The translations under genes were made by a program, and so were the position numbers. Of a stretch of DNA of 37,585 nt, positions 1-7,489 are shown piece by piece. The stretch comes from a virus: positions 1 to 37,585 of the IMG/VR virus record IMGVR_UViG_3300043409_001136; one strand, written 5' to 3'. The stretch's first letter is position 1; each line of letters opens with the position of its first letter. The notes beneath the pieces are model-generated. The model searched no databases and was not told the DNA's origin. It saw nothing but the letters and a program-made list of their open reading frames with translations.

Positions 1-436
1 AGATCGTCGCCAGCGTCTCGGAGGTCTTCGCCTCGGCGTGCAGCTTGAGCGCCTGCTCGTGCAGGGTCAGCGGGACGGCGGGGACGTGAGCGGCCTTGGC
101 GATCTCTTCGGCCATGCGGTTGAAGGCGTTGATGTACGCAATCTTGAACGCCGCCGCCTCTTTGCCAGTGAACCCCATGCTCAGGAACACAAAGCCATCC
201 TTGGTCATGCTGAAGATGGTGCGCGGTCGCATGGCGCCATTGCCGACTTCAACATGGTCGATCAACTCGCCAAAATTGGCCGCATGAAATTCAGGCTGAG
301 TCCTCCTGATTTCTCGGATCGAACGGAGCACCTTGGAGTGATCCTTGCCGAACCGTGCCGCTACCTTGAGCGAGTCGGTCATTGGCTGGCCGTCGATCTC
401 GGTCAGGTCGGCGATGATGTGGGCGATGTCGTGCAT
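1..436 (-). CDS. rha: Rha-family phage regulatory protein (3' end outside window)
   Basis: 145 codons are visible, beginning at ATG 436-434 behind an AAAGGA ribosome site; the frame stays open to the window edge, so the C-terminus is missing. The N-terminal ~90 residues match the Rha (pRha) domain: residues 22-42 carry the VAARFGKDHSKVLRSIR pattern, followed by FSMTKDGFVFLSMGFTGKEA near residues 75-94 and a helix ending in FNRMAEEI. In P22-related phages Rha proteins interfere with growth in IHF-deficient hosts and are treated as regulators; the biochemical role is not settled. The gene has a plausible promoter of its own (621-648) and a hairpin in its leader. A second Rha-type gene lies at 32957-33643. 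Confidence 0.85.
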   Translation of the reverse strand, partial: MHDIAHIIADLTEIDGQPMTDSLKVAARFGKDHSKVLRSIREIRRTQPEFHAANFGELIDHVEVGNGAMRPRTIFSMTKDGFVFLSMGFTGKEAAAFKIAYINAFNRMAEEIAKAAHVPAVPLTLHEQALKLHAEAKTSETLATI

Positions 437-528
437 GCGTGTCCTTTGTCGTCTCGGGTGGAGCGCGCCGGCTGGTGAGACTTGCCAGCGGTTCGGGCTG
501 CAGACCCTAGGCGCGCGGGAGCATTTTA

Positions 529-573
529 CCCCACAAAAGCAAACAGCCGCTTTGTTGGCGGCTGTTTGTGGGG
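529..573 (-). terminator. Stem-loop in the leader of rha / possible late-operon terminator
   Basis: CAAACAGCCGC (540-550) pairs perfectly with GCGGCTGTTTG (558-568) across a 7-base loop; CCCCAC (529-534) can also pair with GTGGGG (568-573) instead of the outermost base. Read leftwards the stem is followed by CTTTTG, a short U-tract. Late transcripts that run past the endolysin gene and transcripts from the predicted rha promoter would both meet it. The U-tract is weak, so attenuation rather than full termination is possible. Confidence 0.55.
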
Positions 574-620
574 CGTTGTCCATTAAGTGAACCTTTCGCC
601 ACCTTCTCACGGGCAACGTC

Positions 621-648
621 AGTGTATCACACACCGAACGCGGCACAA
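621..648 (-). promoter_or_regulatory. Predicted promoter for leftward rha
   Basis: On the minus strand TTGTGC (648-643) is followed after 16 bp by TACACT (626-621), preceded by TGA to give an extended -10 (TGATACACT). The predicted +1 is near 614, leaving a ~180-nt leader containing the 540-568 hairpin. The -10 region is an inverted copy of that of the HNH promoter (GTATCACAC 624-632, GTGTGATAC 705-713). Confidence 0.5.
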
Positions 649-707
649 GCGCCACGGTACAGCGCCTGACGATCAGCGAGTCCATTAGTCCCGCCGTGAG
701 TGTCGTG

Positions 708-716
708 TGATACAAT
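708..716 (+). promoter_or_regulatory. Extended -10 promoter for the HNH gene, leaderless
   Basis: TGATACAAT at 708-716 is an extended -10 element. The ATG of the HNH gene begins at 723, seven bases after the box, where +1 is expected, and there is no Shine-Dalgarno sequence. A leaderless mRNA is predicted. No clear -35 is visible. Confidence 0.5.
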
Positions 717-722
717 CATGCC

Positions 723-1301
723 ATGCCAACCTTCACAAAAGTCTGCGTTCGTTGCTCGCAGCAATACACCATTACAAGCAGCCCGGCCAATATTGCGAGG
801 CAAAAGTTCTGCTCTAGAAAATGCGCCGCAGAATCTTACAAAGAAATACCAGACCTCATGACGAGCCTTAGACAAAGGCTTGAATCTAGGGTTGAGAAAA
901 AGCTTGATGGCTGCCACATTTACACTGGACAAAACAACGGTCATTACGGGCAGATTGAGTACCGAAGAAAGACATATCTCGCGCATCGCGCATCCTACAT
1001 GGTGTTTAAGGGTGAAATACCAGAAGGAAAAGTTGTCTGTCATTCATGTGATGTAAGGCTTTGCATAAACCCAGGCCACCTATGGATAGGAACTCATGCG
1101 GATAACGTACGCGATATGCATGCAAAAGGGCGCGCTCGGTACAACCCGCGAAAGAAGCTAACAGATGAAGCCGTCAGGCTGTTGATTGAAGAGGTGCGGA
1201 ATGGGGCGACAACCACCTCTGTTGCTTTGAAATATGGTGTAAGTCAGTCAATGGTTTCGCTGTACGCAAGCGGGAAAAGAAGGCGCGAGTCAGGCGCCTA
1301 A
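723..1301 (+). CDS. HNH homing-type endonuclease with C-terminal HTH
   Basis: 192 residues. An N-terminal zinc-finger-like knuckle (C8, C11, C30, C34) is followed by an HNH nuclease core: H88 in the LAHRASYMVFKG segment, C106-H107, C109, C114-x-N-P-G-H-L at 114-120, then WIGTHADNVRDM. The last ~45 residues (VALKYGVSQSMVSLYASG) form a helix-turn-helix-like DNA-recognition segment, the usual layout of phage HNH homing enzymes. The gene is visibly richer in A/T than its surroundings, is the only rightward gene in the left 31 kb, and its 3' end overlaps the endolysin gene tail-to-tail by 12 bp. These are signs of a mobile gene that inserted late. Target site unknown; it could also assist DNA packaging, as some HNH proteins do beside terminases, but it is far from terminase here. 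Confidence 0.85.
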   Translation: MPTFTKVCVRCSQQYTITSSPANIARQKFCSRKCAAESYKEIPDLMTSLRQRLESRVEKKLDGCHIYTGQNNGHYGQIEYRRKTYLAHRASYMVFKGEIPEGKVVCHSCDVRLCINPGHLWIGTHADNVRDMHAKGRARYNPRKKLTDEAVRLLIEEVRNGATTTSVALKYGVSQSMVSLYASGKRRRESGA

Positions 1302-1829
1302 GGCATTCTTCGCCATGGCCCATAACTGGCGGCGGTCAATAATTCCATTAAGCCCGCCATTTATTTTTCGCGTGATCGCCGCAAACGCATCATCAGTCCC
1401 TTTGTCTGCTAAAGCGTTGAGCCCATGCGACGACCAGAACCAAGCGGCAGACGCTGCAGCATGCTCGGGCAGTGCCAGTAGCTCGGGCCGGGTCTCGCAG
1501 TCGATCCCGAGTGCTGCGGCTGCTTTGCGGTAGTTCGCGCGCCCCGTTACCTGGATCAAGCCACGGCCCCTAAATCTCCCGCCGTCCCCCGGCTGGGTGT
1601 TGCCGAGATCCGCGCGGCCCTCATAGCGCGCCTGGGCGGGAGTCGGCCCCCACAACTCCGACACGTAGACCAGCCGCCCGGACTCGTGCGCCACCTGCGA
1701 CACGAAACCGGCCAGGCGCGCAGGGGAGTCGATCCCGTGCAGCGCGCATGCAGCAGACAGGATCGGCGCCCACACTGTCGCGCGTGCTTGCGTGCAGTCT
1801 GCGGCGCGGCGGAGTTGGTCGGGGGTCAT
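1290..1829 (-). CDS. Endolysin, glycoside hydrolase family 19
   Basis: 179 residues. It cleaves the glycan strands of peptidoglycan at the end of infection. The GH19 signature is clear: QVAHESG (46-51, E49 the likely general acid), then RYEGRADLGNTQPGDG (69-83) and RFRGRGLIQVTGRANY (85-100). E58 or E70 may be the second acidic residue. There is no signal peptide, so release needs a holin; candidates are the membrane proteins encoded just upstream in the same leftward operon. The start ATG overlaps the preceding stop (ATGA at 1826-1829). The last codons overlap the convergent HNH gene. Confidence 0.93.
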   Translation of the reverse strand: MTPDQLRRAADCTQARATVWAPILSAACALHGIDSPARLAGFVSQVAHESGRLVYVSELWGPTPAQARYEGRADLGNTQPGDGGRFRGRGLIQVTGRANYRKAAAALGIDCETRPELLALPEHAAASAAWFWSSHGLNALADKGTDDAFAAITRKINGGLNGIIDRRQLWAMAKNALGA

Positions 1830-2131
1830 TGTTGCGGAGCTCCATCAAGCGGCATTGGCCGGGACTCGGTTTCAGGCGGAGGCCCGGACTGCCAGCGCTC
1901 CGACGTGACTGAAAGGTGCGCCAGCAGGACCAGCAGCACTGGGTACAGCAGGCCCGGGGACCAGCTGCCCGCAGCGCCGTACATGATCGCGCACGCCACA
2001 ACCGCGCCAGACGACTGCGCCGCCACGCAGCGGGTCAGGTGCGTCCACCACGTCATGCGATTGAGCCGTGTGGAGTAGACCCACACGGCCAGCGCCGCAG
2101 CGGCGAAGATGAACCAGTGATGTCCGGTCAT
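1826..2131 (-). CDS. Small membrane protein of the lysis cassette
   Basis: 101 residues starting at ATG 2131, which overlaps the stop of the preceding gene (ATGA). Hydrophobic segments lie at about residues 5-18, 38-55 and 62-75; the C-terminal ~25 residues are proline- and glutamate-rich and soluble. It sits directly before the endolysin gene, which suggests a holin, antiholin or spanin-accessory role, but no family motif is recognised. It lacks the long periplasmic coiled coil of an Rz-type i-spanin. Confidence 0.7.
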   Translation of the reverse strand: MTGHHWFIFAAAALAVWVYSTRLNRMTWWTHLTRCVAAQSSGAVVACAIMYGAAGSWSPGLLYPVLLVLLAHLSVTSERWQSGPPPETESRPMPLDGAPQQ

Positions 2132-2517
2132 GGCTGGCTCCCGTCGATGTCGATGCCTGCACGTCGCGCGCCAGCGTCTGCGATCTGGCCGAACCGCTTG
2201 CCCACCCATGACAGGCCGAGGTGAAGCAAAGCGCCCGTGGTGCAGATGGCCGCATTGGTCATCAGCCGCGACAGGGTCCAGTTCTGGCCGGCTGCCGTAC
2301 CAACCACCGCCGAGAACACTGCCGAGGCGACAAACCGCGCCGCGCCGTGGACGGGGTGAGCAGGCGGTGTGAAAGTGAGCCCAAGCACTGCGCCGGTCAG
2401 ACCGACTGCCAGCGCCTGCGCGTCAACGCCGAACGCCGCCAGCGCCATCGCCGAGGCGCCGGCACTGATCGCTGTTGGGCCAGATGCGGCAGCCGCCGCC
2501 GTGACCGGGTCAGGCAT
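2128..2517 (-). CDS. Holin-like membrane protein
   Basis: 129 residues from ATG 2517 behind AGGGGG. Very rich in Ala and Gly. Hydrophobic stretches occur near residues 20-50, 60-80 and 86-104, followed by a basic/amphipathic tail (GKRFGQIADAGARRAG). Size, three predicted membrane segments, charged tail and position two genes before the endolysin fit a holin. The assignment rests on topology and context only. Confidence 0.65.
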   Translation of the reverse strand: MPDPVTAAAAASGPTAISAGASAMALAAFGVDAQALAVGLTGAVLGLTFTPPAHPVHGAARFVASAVFSAVVGTAAGQNWTLSRLMTNAAICTTGALLHLGLSWVGKRFGQIADAGARRAGIDIDGSQP

Positions 2518-2884
2518 TGCGCCCCCTGTAATGGTCCGCCAGCGCGCACACCAGCAGCACAGCAACAGCGCAGATGAGATTGATCGGGCGCCCCGTCACA
2601 TCGTCGCAGATGGCCGCAGACGGGGCGCCCTTGATGTAAAACAGGTCGCATGTGTACTGCAGCGACCAGAGCACGGACGACAGCGCCAGCGCCGCGCACT
2701 CGACAAGCCGGGGTCCGGGGCGCGGTCTTGCGATTGCATCCAGCGCATACGCCGCCAGTGTTGCGCCGTATAGACCATTACTCTGGTACATGGCCCCGGA
2801 AGGGTCTTGGTCCAGTGCAATCGCCATGTCGGGCGCATACAGCCACACGCCGGCCAGCATCAGCAGCAGCGCGGGCTGTCGCAT
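2510..2884 (-). CDS. Small membrane protein, lysis cassette
   Basis: 124 residues if begun at ATG 2884, which follows the stop of the upstream gene by one base; in-frame TTG 2953 and ATG 2950 would add up to 23 residues but overlap the upstream gene. Three hydrophobic stretches (about 3-18, 38-52, 101-117) are separated by a loop with two cysteines (TCDLFY and ICDD). The 3' end overlaps the next gene by 8 bp. Function unknown; part of the lysis cluster by position. Confidence 0.6.
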   Translation of the reverse strand: MRQPALLLMLAGVWLYAPDMAIALDQDPSGAMYQSNGLYGATLAAYALDAIARPRPGPRLVECAALALSSVLWSLQYTCDLFYIKGAPSAAICDDVTGRPINLICAVAVLLVCALADHYRGRNA

Positions 2885-2885
2885 A

Positions 2886-3041
2886 TCAGCGCCGGCCGCT
2901 GCCGCCAGCGCCGCGCGTGCCGGCATCCGGAGTGCTGATTTCCAGCGCATCAAGCCGCATGCGACATTTCACAGCAATTGCAGATGCGCCGACCGACAGA
3001 ATCAGAGCGACGATGGACAGAAGTAGGGTGATGATGTTCAT
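2886..3041 (-). CDS. Single-span 51-residue membrane protein
   Basis: ATG 3041 lies one base past the tailspike stop; an in-frame ATG at 3050 would add three residues. Residues 1-23 form one strongly hydrophobic helix (NIITLLLSIVALILSVGASA), followed by a basic stretch (VKCRMRLDAL) and a short Gly/Arg-rich tail. The topology suits an N-terminally anchored i-spanin-like or holin-accessory protein, but it is much shorter than classical Rz and has no coiled coil. No recognised family. Confidence 0.55.
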   Translation of the reverse strand: MNIITLLLSIVALILSVGASAIAVKCRMRLDALEISTPDAGTRGAGGSGRR

Positions 3042-3042
3042 G

Positions 3043-4992
3043 TCACGCATTGTAATACGGCACCTTGATCGCGCTCCCCCCGATGTATGCCACAAGATAC
3101 CCCGTCGGCGTTGCGGGGAGTGCCGCCGCGCCGCCAGCAGTGGCAGTGCCGGATACCGTACCGCCGAGCGTCAGGGTTCCACCGGCGCCAGCAGTCGCGG
3201 CACTAGACAGGCGCATTTGCCCGGAATTCATGGACCGCCATCGCGCAGACGGCGTGCCGAAGTCAAATGCATTGTCGGTGGATGGATACGCTGCCGCTGC
3301 TGCGCCTGCACCGATGATGACTGCGCCGCCATCCAGCGATATTTCGCTGCCGGATCCGTCCATCGCGTAGATGTTGCGGGCACGGATGGCCGGAAGGCGC
3401 ATATTCTGGGCATTGGCCCCGGTATTCAGGACACCGTTCGGGTAGATCCCGGACAATTTGGATAGGTCGGTGGCAAACGTCGTGAATCCGAAACCATTGC
3501 TCCCCATCCAGACAACGGAATCATTCCGCGTGTTTGCCGTCGTCTTGAGGATCGTGGTAAATCGGTTGTGAGTCACACCCTGAATAACAATGCCGTTTGC
3601 GTGGTCGCAGTCGAGGAATGACCCGACAGTGCCAGCGTTGCGACCGTTCCATGTTCCACCAATAACTTTCAGACCAACGTCCACGGGCAAACCAGTCCCG
3701 GCATCGTAGCCAAACCGGAACATCGCCCCGCCCGCGTTGTTTGCATACGGCACGTCTTCGCAGTAACCGCCTATTACTTCGATGTCGCGGCAGTCGCGCG
3801 CCATGTGCAACCCGTAGTTTTCCAACTGCTCAAAGATGCAATTGGTAAACCGGATGCCGATGCACCCCTGCAAGTACGGGCCCTGGGGCGCGCTGAAAAA
3901 CGTGCATTGATCCCAGACATCAGTAGTCGCAACATCCGACATACTCGAATAGATCACCGGGGAAACAGTGCTGCCTTTGATGATGACGTTTTCGTATCGA
4001 TTATTGATCGACAGGTTAATGTTGAAGCCTGCGACAAAATCCATGATGCCAATATCACGGAACGTGCTGTAGATTGCAGCGGTGATCTGGAAGCAGTACC
4101 GAACGCCAGCCCCTGCACTGCAATACAGGCCACTGACGGAAATCTGTTCGGTGAACGGGTCTGTGTGACCGTATTTGGCCGTCGCGAACAGGTCAGTGCC
4201 GGAAGTCGTCGGGACGAAATGAATGTGGCTGAACTTGGGGATTTGCCCGTAGCCCTGCACAAACTGGCCAGTGGATTCACCCTCGATCTTGGTGCCGTTG
4301 TAAATCGACAGCGTGGATTTGATGAGGTAGTAAACCGATGGTGCGGTGACAACGACGGTGTATTGCGGGCCGACACAATAATCAATGCAGGCGCGGAACG
4401 CTGCAGCGTCATCCGTCACACCGTCACCCTTTGCGCCGGCCTGCTTGACCGACACCCGGCCGTCGTGCACGAGTTTCCAGCGCCCACCGTCTGCCGCGAC
4501 GATCACGGCCAGGCCGGTATCCGCGCTGGTGGTGTCCGTGGGATCGCATCGGTATTCCCCTCCGCCGCCATCGCCGGTAGCCCAATACCCGAGCGTGAAA
4601 GCGTGTTGTGCGCCAGTTTTTGACGACAAGCGGAGGGCCGCAACAGAGGCAAGCCAGCGCGTAGCCCCGCCAACACCGTCAACACCATTCACCCCCGACA
4701 GATCGCTGCGCAAAGAATCATCGGATGAAACTACACCATCCTCTGTCCATATCTGCACACCGGCCGGGTCGGTCAGCTTAAGTGAGTAAGCGCCAGTCCC
4801 TAGCCATACCCGGGCTTCACCCCGGGCATTGAGAACGACAGGGTTTGTCGCCTCGGTGCCTAGGGTCGAATCGGTGTATGCGGCCTTGTGCGTCGTGGTG
4901 CCGCTGGCGTAGGTGTACAGCAGGCCACCGACAAGCGGGAGTCCTTCATCAGTCTCGCCGCGGAAACGGCCGTCGATCAGTTGTGTTGCCAT
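3043..4992 (-). CDS. Tailspike / receptor-binding protein with pectate-lyase fold
   Basis: 649 residues from ATG 4992 behind GAGGG. Residues ~1-95 form a head- or tail-binding type N-domain with the pattern LLYTYASGTTTHKAAYTD, NPVVLNARGEARV and YSLKLTDPAGVQIW seen at the start of many phage fiber proteins. Residues ~185-200 hold KQAGAKGDGVTDDAAAF, the start of a pectate-lyase-like right-handed beta-helix, followed by ~300 residues of short beta repeats (for example VIGGTWNG, IVIQGVTH). The C-terminal ~80 residues are Gly/Ala/Thr-rich (TLTLGGTVSGTATAGG), a likely trimerisation tip. By position, last in the virion operon, it corresponds to P22 gp9. It probably binds or cleaves surface polysaccharide; no catalytic residues can be assigned. 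Confidence 0.85.
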   Translation of the reverse strand: MATQLIDGRFRGETDEGLPLVGGLLYTYASGTTTHKAAYTDSTLGTEATNPVVLNARGEARVWLGTGAYSLKLTDPAGVQIWTEDGVVSSDDSLRSDLSGVNGVDGVGGATRWLASVAALRLSSKTGAQHAFTLGYWATGDGGGGEYRCDPTDTTSADTGLAVIVAADGGRWKLVHDGRVSVKQAGAKGDGVTDDAAAFRACIDYCVGPQYTVVVTAPSVYYLIKSTLSIYNGTKIEGESTGQFVQGYGQIPKFSHIHFVPTTSGTDLFATAKYGHTDPFTEQISVSGLYCSAGAGVRYCFQITAAIYSTFRDIGIMDFVAGFNINLSINNRYENVIIKGSTVSPVIYSSMSDVATTDVWDQCTFFSAPQGPYLQGCIGIRFTNCIFEQLENYGLHMARDCRDIEVIGGYCEDVPYANNAGGAMFRFGYDAGTGLPVDVGLKVIGGTWNGRNAGTVGSFLDCDHANGIVIQGVTHNRFTTILKTTANTRNDSVVWMGSNGFGFTTFATDLSKLSGIYPNGVLNTGANAQNMRLPAIRARNIYAMDGSGSEISLDGGAVIIGAGAAAAAYPSTDNAFDFGTPSARWRSMNSGQMRLSSAATAGAGGTLTLGGTVSGTATAGGAAALPATPTGYLVAYIGGSAIKVPYYNA

Positions 4993-4999
4993 GTAACCC

Positions 5000-7489
5000 T
5001 CAGTTTCCGAATGATGCCGCCGCAGAGCCTGCACGTCCAGACAGTGCCCCCACGATCAAGGCGTTGCGTGCGCGTTGTTCTGCGACCTGTTTAGCCGTGC
5101 CGGCGAGAGAGTTGATTGCCTGCCGGCCCTGCGCGCCTTGTGTCAGCAGTATCTTGCCCATCTGATCGCGGACAGCCTCGGGGGTTTTGACGCGGTTCCA
5201 GACATCGCCGAGCGCGTTGATTGCGCCGCCAATCTGCCCGGTTGCCGCAGCGCCGCCAGCTTTTCCAATCGCGCCAAGTGCGCCCATGTCCAGATCACCT
5301 GCACCAAATTGCCGAGCCGCAGTCTGCGAGCCTTTGCCGACAGATTCCGCCAGCTTTAACCGAGCCTCGCCAGCCGCCGCCGCCGCAAACTCACGGTATG
5401 CGCGCTGCGTCGGAAACAGGGCTTTGAGCTTGTCGGCGACTGCCGGGTTTTCATAGGCACCCATGATCTCGGTGCGGCCTGCTTTGGAGTTGCCGAGCTT
5501 TTGCCGCAGCCCCTCAAACATACCGACTCTGGCCGCGTCAAGCTCGGACGCAGACAAACCCTTCAGGGATTGCTGAATGCCTGCCTCGTTGCTGCTGATG
5601 AGCTTCCGCCCCATCTCCGCCGCAGACATCATCGCGGACGGGCCTGAGTATGCGTCGCGGGCCGCTTTGTAGAGGCTCTGGCCGGTTGCTGGGTCAATGG
5701 TGGCCGTGTCAAGCTCTTGCAGCAGAGCCCGCTTAAGCTTCATCAGCGCGTTACCGGTTGGCGACACTTTGCCGGCCAGATCGGTTTCGCGGCCAATCAT
5801 GGTGTCAATGCCCTGCTTGACCCGGTCAAGATCGCGGAAGGCAATCGGCCCCGGCGCATCGCCCAGCGTAAACGGGGCGCGCTCTGCCGTGGCGATGGTG
5901 CGGGCCAGCTTCGACGCGCCAAGCTCATCGGCTGCTGCAATGATGGATTGCAGGTTGTCAGTCGGAGCGATCTGCTGGGCGTGCAGCTGCTGGTACAGGG
6001 GCGCCGCAGCGGTTGCGCGCTGGTCCGCCAGATCCTGCACGGTGCCAGCCAGGCGCCGGCCTCCTGCGCCTAGCCCCTTGTCTGCCGCGTCGATCATCAC
6101 GCCAGCGCGCGAGACTTGACGATCACGGATCATCTGCGCGGCGGCGTTCTTGGTCGCTCCGGGCAGCGTGGCCAGCGTGTCGAGTAGCTGGCGGGTGTTC
6201 TCGCCTGCAGCGTCTGCCACTGCGGCGCGCGGCCCCAGCTTGTTGATCCGTGCGCCGGCCTGCCCGATTGCAGACTCGGCCGACAGACCTGGGCGAGCAT
6301 CGCGCAGCAGCGCCTCCGCCACCTTTTCCTGTGCGCCGATCGCCGCGGACTTACCGCTGACGCGCTGGGCGACATTGCGACCGACTGCGCCGACTGCCGC
6401 GCCAAGCGGAGCCACGACGCCGCCAAGTGCCGCGCCAATTGCGCCGCCCGTCGCTGCATCTGTAGCCACGCCTTCGGCCGTCTGAGCCGTAGACCGCCCA
6501 GCCCCTCCGATCGCGCCCTGCACGCCGCCAGTGATGCCGGCCCGCAGCGCATTGGCGCCGACTCCTGCGCCCTTGACCAGCCCCGCGCCGTAGCCGAGCG
6601 CAGCAGTTGGGGCCGATGCCGCAAGCTGGGCTACGGTCGAGAAAATCGGGTTGTCCGCGCTGGCCTGATCGCTGGCGCCGCGCGCGAAGTTCCGAGCCTC
6701 GCGGTAGCCCTCAGTCGGAGACTTGCCAGACAGCGCATTGACCAGCCCACCGCCAAGCCCCACGATCTCGTCAGCAAAGCCCATCGTCGGCCCCTGCAGG
6801 ACATTGATAAGCCCGCGCCGTGCGTCAGTCTGTCGGCCGCGTTCGTATGCCTTGCGTTCTGCCGGGATAGTGACCTGCTGGCGCTCCGTCTTGCTGCCGA
6901 TCAGTCGCGGGTCTTGGTAGCCCTCGCCGCGGCCCGTCGTCGGTGCTGCCGGTGCCGCTGGCTTGGCTGCTGCCGGCTCAATCTCAGGGTCTTGCATCCA
7001 CCCGCCAGCCTGCGCCGGCTGCTGGCCTGTACGCGCGACGACTTCGCGGGCGTACTGCAGGGTGTCGGGAGCGTTCGGGTTGCGCGGATCACTCACAGCC
7101 ACGCCGAGCCGTGCCTTCTCCATGCCGCCCTCACCGCCGTAGTAGCCGGCGGCCATGAGGGCGGGGTCGCCGCCTGACTTCTGTTCGAGGTGCTTGATGT
7201 AGCGGACAGCAGCCCGGACGTTGTGCTCTGGGTCGCCAATGTCTTCGCCGGGCTTGGCAAACCGCTTGAATGTTGCCGGCGTAATCTGCATGCCACCGAC
7301 CGCGCCCGCGTTGCTGGTGGCCGTGTTCCGGCCGCCGCTGCTTTCCTGCTGGTAGATGCTGGCCGCTACAGCCTGAGCCGGTGCGCTGGCCCCCTCTTCG
7401 GCAGCAATGGCGCGGACATTGACAGGCGCAGCAGCGGCGCGCTTTGCCGGCTTTGCGGCCGGGATTTCGGGGTCGTCCATCCATCCCAT
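5000..7489 (-). CDS. Ejection (pilot) protein with N-terminal lytic transglycosylase domain
   Basis: 829 residues. Residues ~30-145 form an SLT-type lysozyme domain: E49 in QQESSGG, the GAVGGMQIT motif at 62-70, and AAGYYGGEGG near 113-122. The remainder is Ala/Gly-rich and helical, with a hydrophobic Gly-rich region (~230-370) that could insert into membranes. Length, position before the tailspike and enzymatic domain match the P22 gp16 slot: such proteins leave the virion with the DNA and open peptidoglycan for genome entry. The ATG shares bases with the stop of the preceding gene (TAATG). The motif WMDDPEI at the N-terminus recurs as WMQDPEI after the SLT domain, suggesting an internal duplication. 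Confidence 0.82.
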   Translation of the reverse strand: MGWMDDPEIPAAKPAKRAAAAPVNVRAIAAEEGASAPAQAVAASIYQQESSGGRNTATSNAGAVGGMQITPATFKRFAKPGEDIGDPEHNVRAAVRYIKHLEQKSGGDPALMAAGYYGGEGGMEKARLGVAVSDPRNPNAPDTLQYAREVVARTGQQPAQAGGWMQDPEIEPAAAKPAAPAAPTTGRGEGYQDPRLIGSKTERQQVTIPAERKAYERGRQTDARRGLINVLQGPTMGFADEIVGLGGGLVNALSGKSPTEGYREARNFARGASDQASADNPIFSTVAQLAASAPTAALGYGAGLVKGAGVGANALRAGITGGVQGAIGGAGRSTAQTAEGVATDAATGGAIGAALGGVVAPLGAAVGAVGRNVAQRVSGKSAAIGAQEKVAEALLRDARPGLSAESAIGQAGARINKLGPRAAVADAAGENTRQLLDTLATLPGATKNAAAQMIRDRQVSRAGVMIDAADKGLGAGGRRLAGTVQDLADQRATAAAPLYQQLHAQQIAPTDNLQSIIAAADELGASKLARTIATAERAPFTLGDAPGPIAFRDLDRVKQGIDTMIGRETDLAGKVSPTGNALMKLKRALLQELDTATIDPATGQSLYKAARDAYSGPSAMMSAAEMGRKLISSNEAGIQQSLKGLSASELDAARVGMFEGLRQKLGNSKAGRTEIMGAYENPAVADKLKALFPTQRAYREFAAAAAGEARLKLAESVGKGSQTAARQFGAGDLDMGALGAIGKAGGAAATGQIGGAINALGDVWNRVKTPEAVRDQMGKILLTQGAQGRQAINSLAGTAKQVAEQRARNALIVGALSGRAGSAAASFGN

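Noticed and set aside
3043-4992. Diversity-generating retroelement acting on the tailspike
   Set aside because: No reverse transcriptase, Avd gene or A-rich template/variable repeat pair was seen.
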